From assembly GCA_903835865.1 (NCBI GenBank), contig CAILON010000196.1, forward strand, positions 1 to 5,290: DNA of 5,290 nucleotides, in the 5' to 3' direction. The notes beneath the pieces were generated by a model. It had not been told where the DNA came from, ran no database searches, and was given only the letters and a program-made list of their open reading frames with translations. Of this stretch, positions 5,113 through 5,290 are shown piece after piece (positions within the stretch are counted from its first letter, which is position 1; every line of letters starts with the position of its first letter). This DNA is from an uncultured beta proteobacterium (GTDB lineage Bacteria; Pseudomonadota; Gammaproteobacteria; Burkholderiales; Burkholderiaceae). The position numbers and the translations under genes are program-made.

Positions 5113-5290
5113 ATGAGCATTATTCTGGATCGCCTAAAAACACTTGGCATTGATTTACCGCCTCCCGGACCGCCTGCAGCAGCCTATGTCATGGCTGCGA
5201 CTACCGGCAATACGGTATTTTTATCGGGCCATATTGCTAAACGTGATGGTAAGCCATGGGTCGGAAAACTCGGCAAAGATATGGAAACAG
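5113..5290 (+). CDS. RidA/YjgF/UK114-family protein, N-terminal 59 residues (cut by window end)
   Basis: The first 59 codons of a small cytoplasmic protein. It begins MSIILDRLKTLGIDLPPPGP and continues with AAYVMAATTGNTVFLSGHI (23-41), the first strand pair of the RidA fold, then GKPWVGKLGKDM. The longer N-terminus ahead of the P-rich segment resembles the roughly 150-residue RidA-like subgroup rather than the 128-residue canonical RidA. Canonical members hydrolyse reactive enamine/imine intermediates. The catalytic arginine and trimer interface residues lie beyond the window, so activity cannot be judged. It follows the VWA gene by 48 bp with no terminator visible, and so may be transcribed with it, although it has its own Shine-Dalgarno site. 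Functional linkage to the ATPase pair is not shown. Confidence 0.85.
   Translation, partial: MSIILDRLKTLGIDLPPPGPPAAAYVMAATTGNTVFLSGHIAKRDGKPWVGKLGKDMET

Noticed and set aside
4956..5153. Plus-strand frame of 65 codons crossing the VWA stop and the RidA-like start
   Set aside because: It is out of frame with both real genes and covers the RidA ribosome binding site.

Overview
The window holds seven protein genes, five complete and two cut by the window edges. It looks like chromosomal DNA of a low- to moderate-GC betaproteobacterium. A Polynucleobacter-like member of the Burkholderiaceae is my best guess, from the protein types, the gene pairings and the base composition; no rRNA or other marker gene confirms this. 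Coding density is high, and I see no insertion sequence, phage gene, CRISPR array, tRNA or rRNA.

Left block (1-2013): a methylmalonyl-CoA mutase gene runs leftward from a GTG at 1281 and leaves the window at position 1. A FadR-type (GntR/FCD) regulator is divergent from it and runs rightward to 2013. The 93-base gap between them, plus the first codons of the regulator, carries a consensus -35 box and a perfect 22-bp palindrome that covers the regulator's start codon. This layout suggests an autoregulated repressor that may also control the mutase (succinyl-CoA/methylmalonyl-CoA interconversion, propionate and odd-chain or branched-chain catabolism).

Middle block (2014-2983): a strong stem-loop at 2028-2056 separates the regulator from two small tandem genes read leftward. 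Both encode exported monohaem class I cytochromes c (124 and 117 residues). A textbook FNR-type site lies just upstream of the first one, so close to the gene that it can hardly act as a standard activator site there; oxygen-dependent repression is the simpler reading.

Right block (2984-5290): a MoxR-family AAA+ ATPase and a CoxE-like von Willebrand factor A (VWA) protein form a two-gene unit. It is followed after 48 bp by the start of a RidA/YjgF-family gene with its own ribosome binding site. The ATPase/VWA pair resembles CoxD/CoxE, but no carbon monoxide dehydrogenase gene is visible. By analogy with other MoxR/VWA pairs it is probably a chaperone-like machine that matures or remodels an unidentified client protein. 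This pair, and the two palindromic control sites, are the most interesting parts of an otherwise ordinary region. I did not find clear evidence of a wholly new system.
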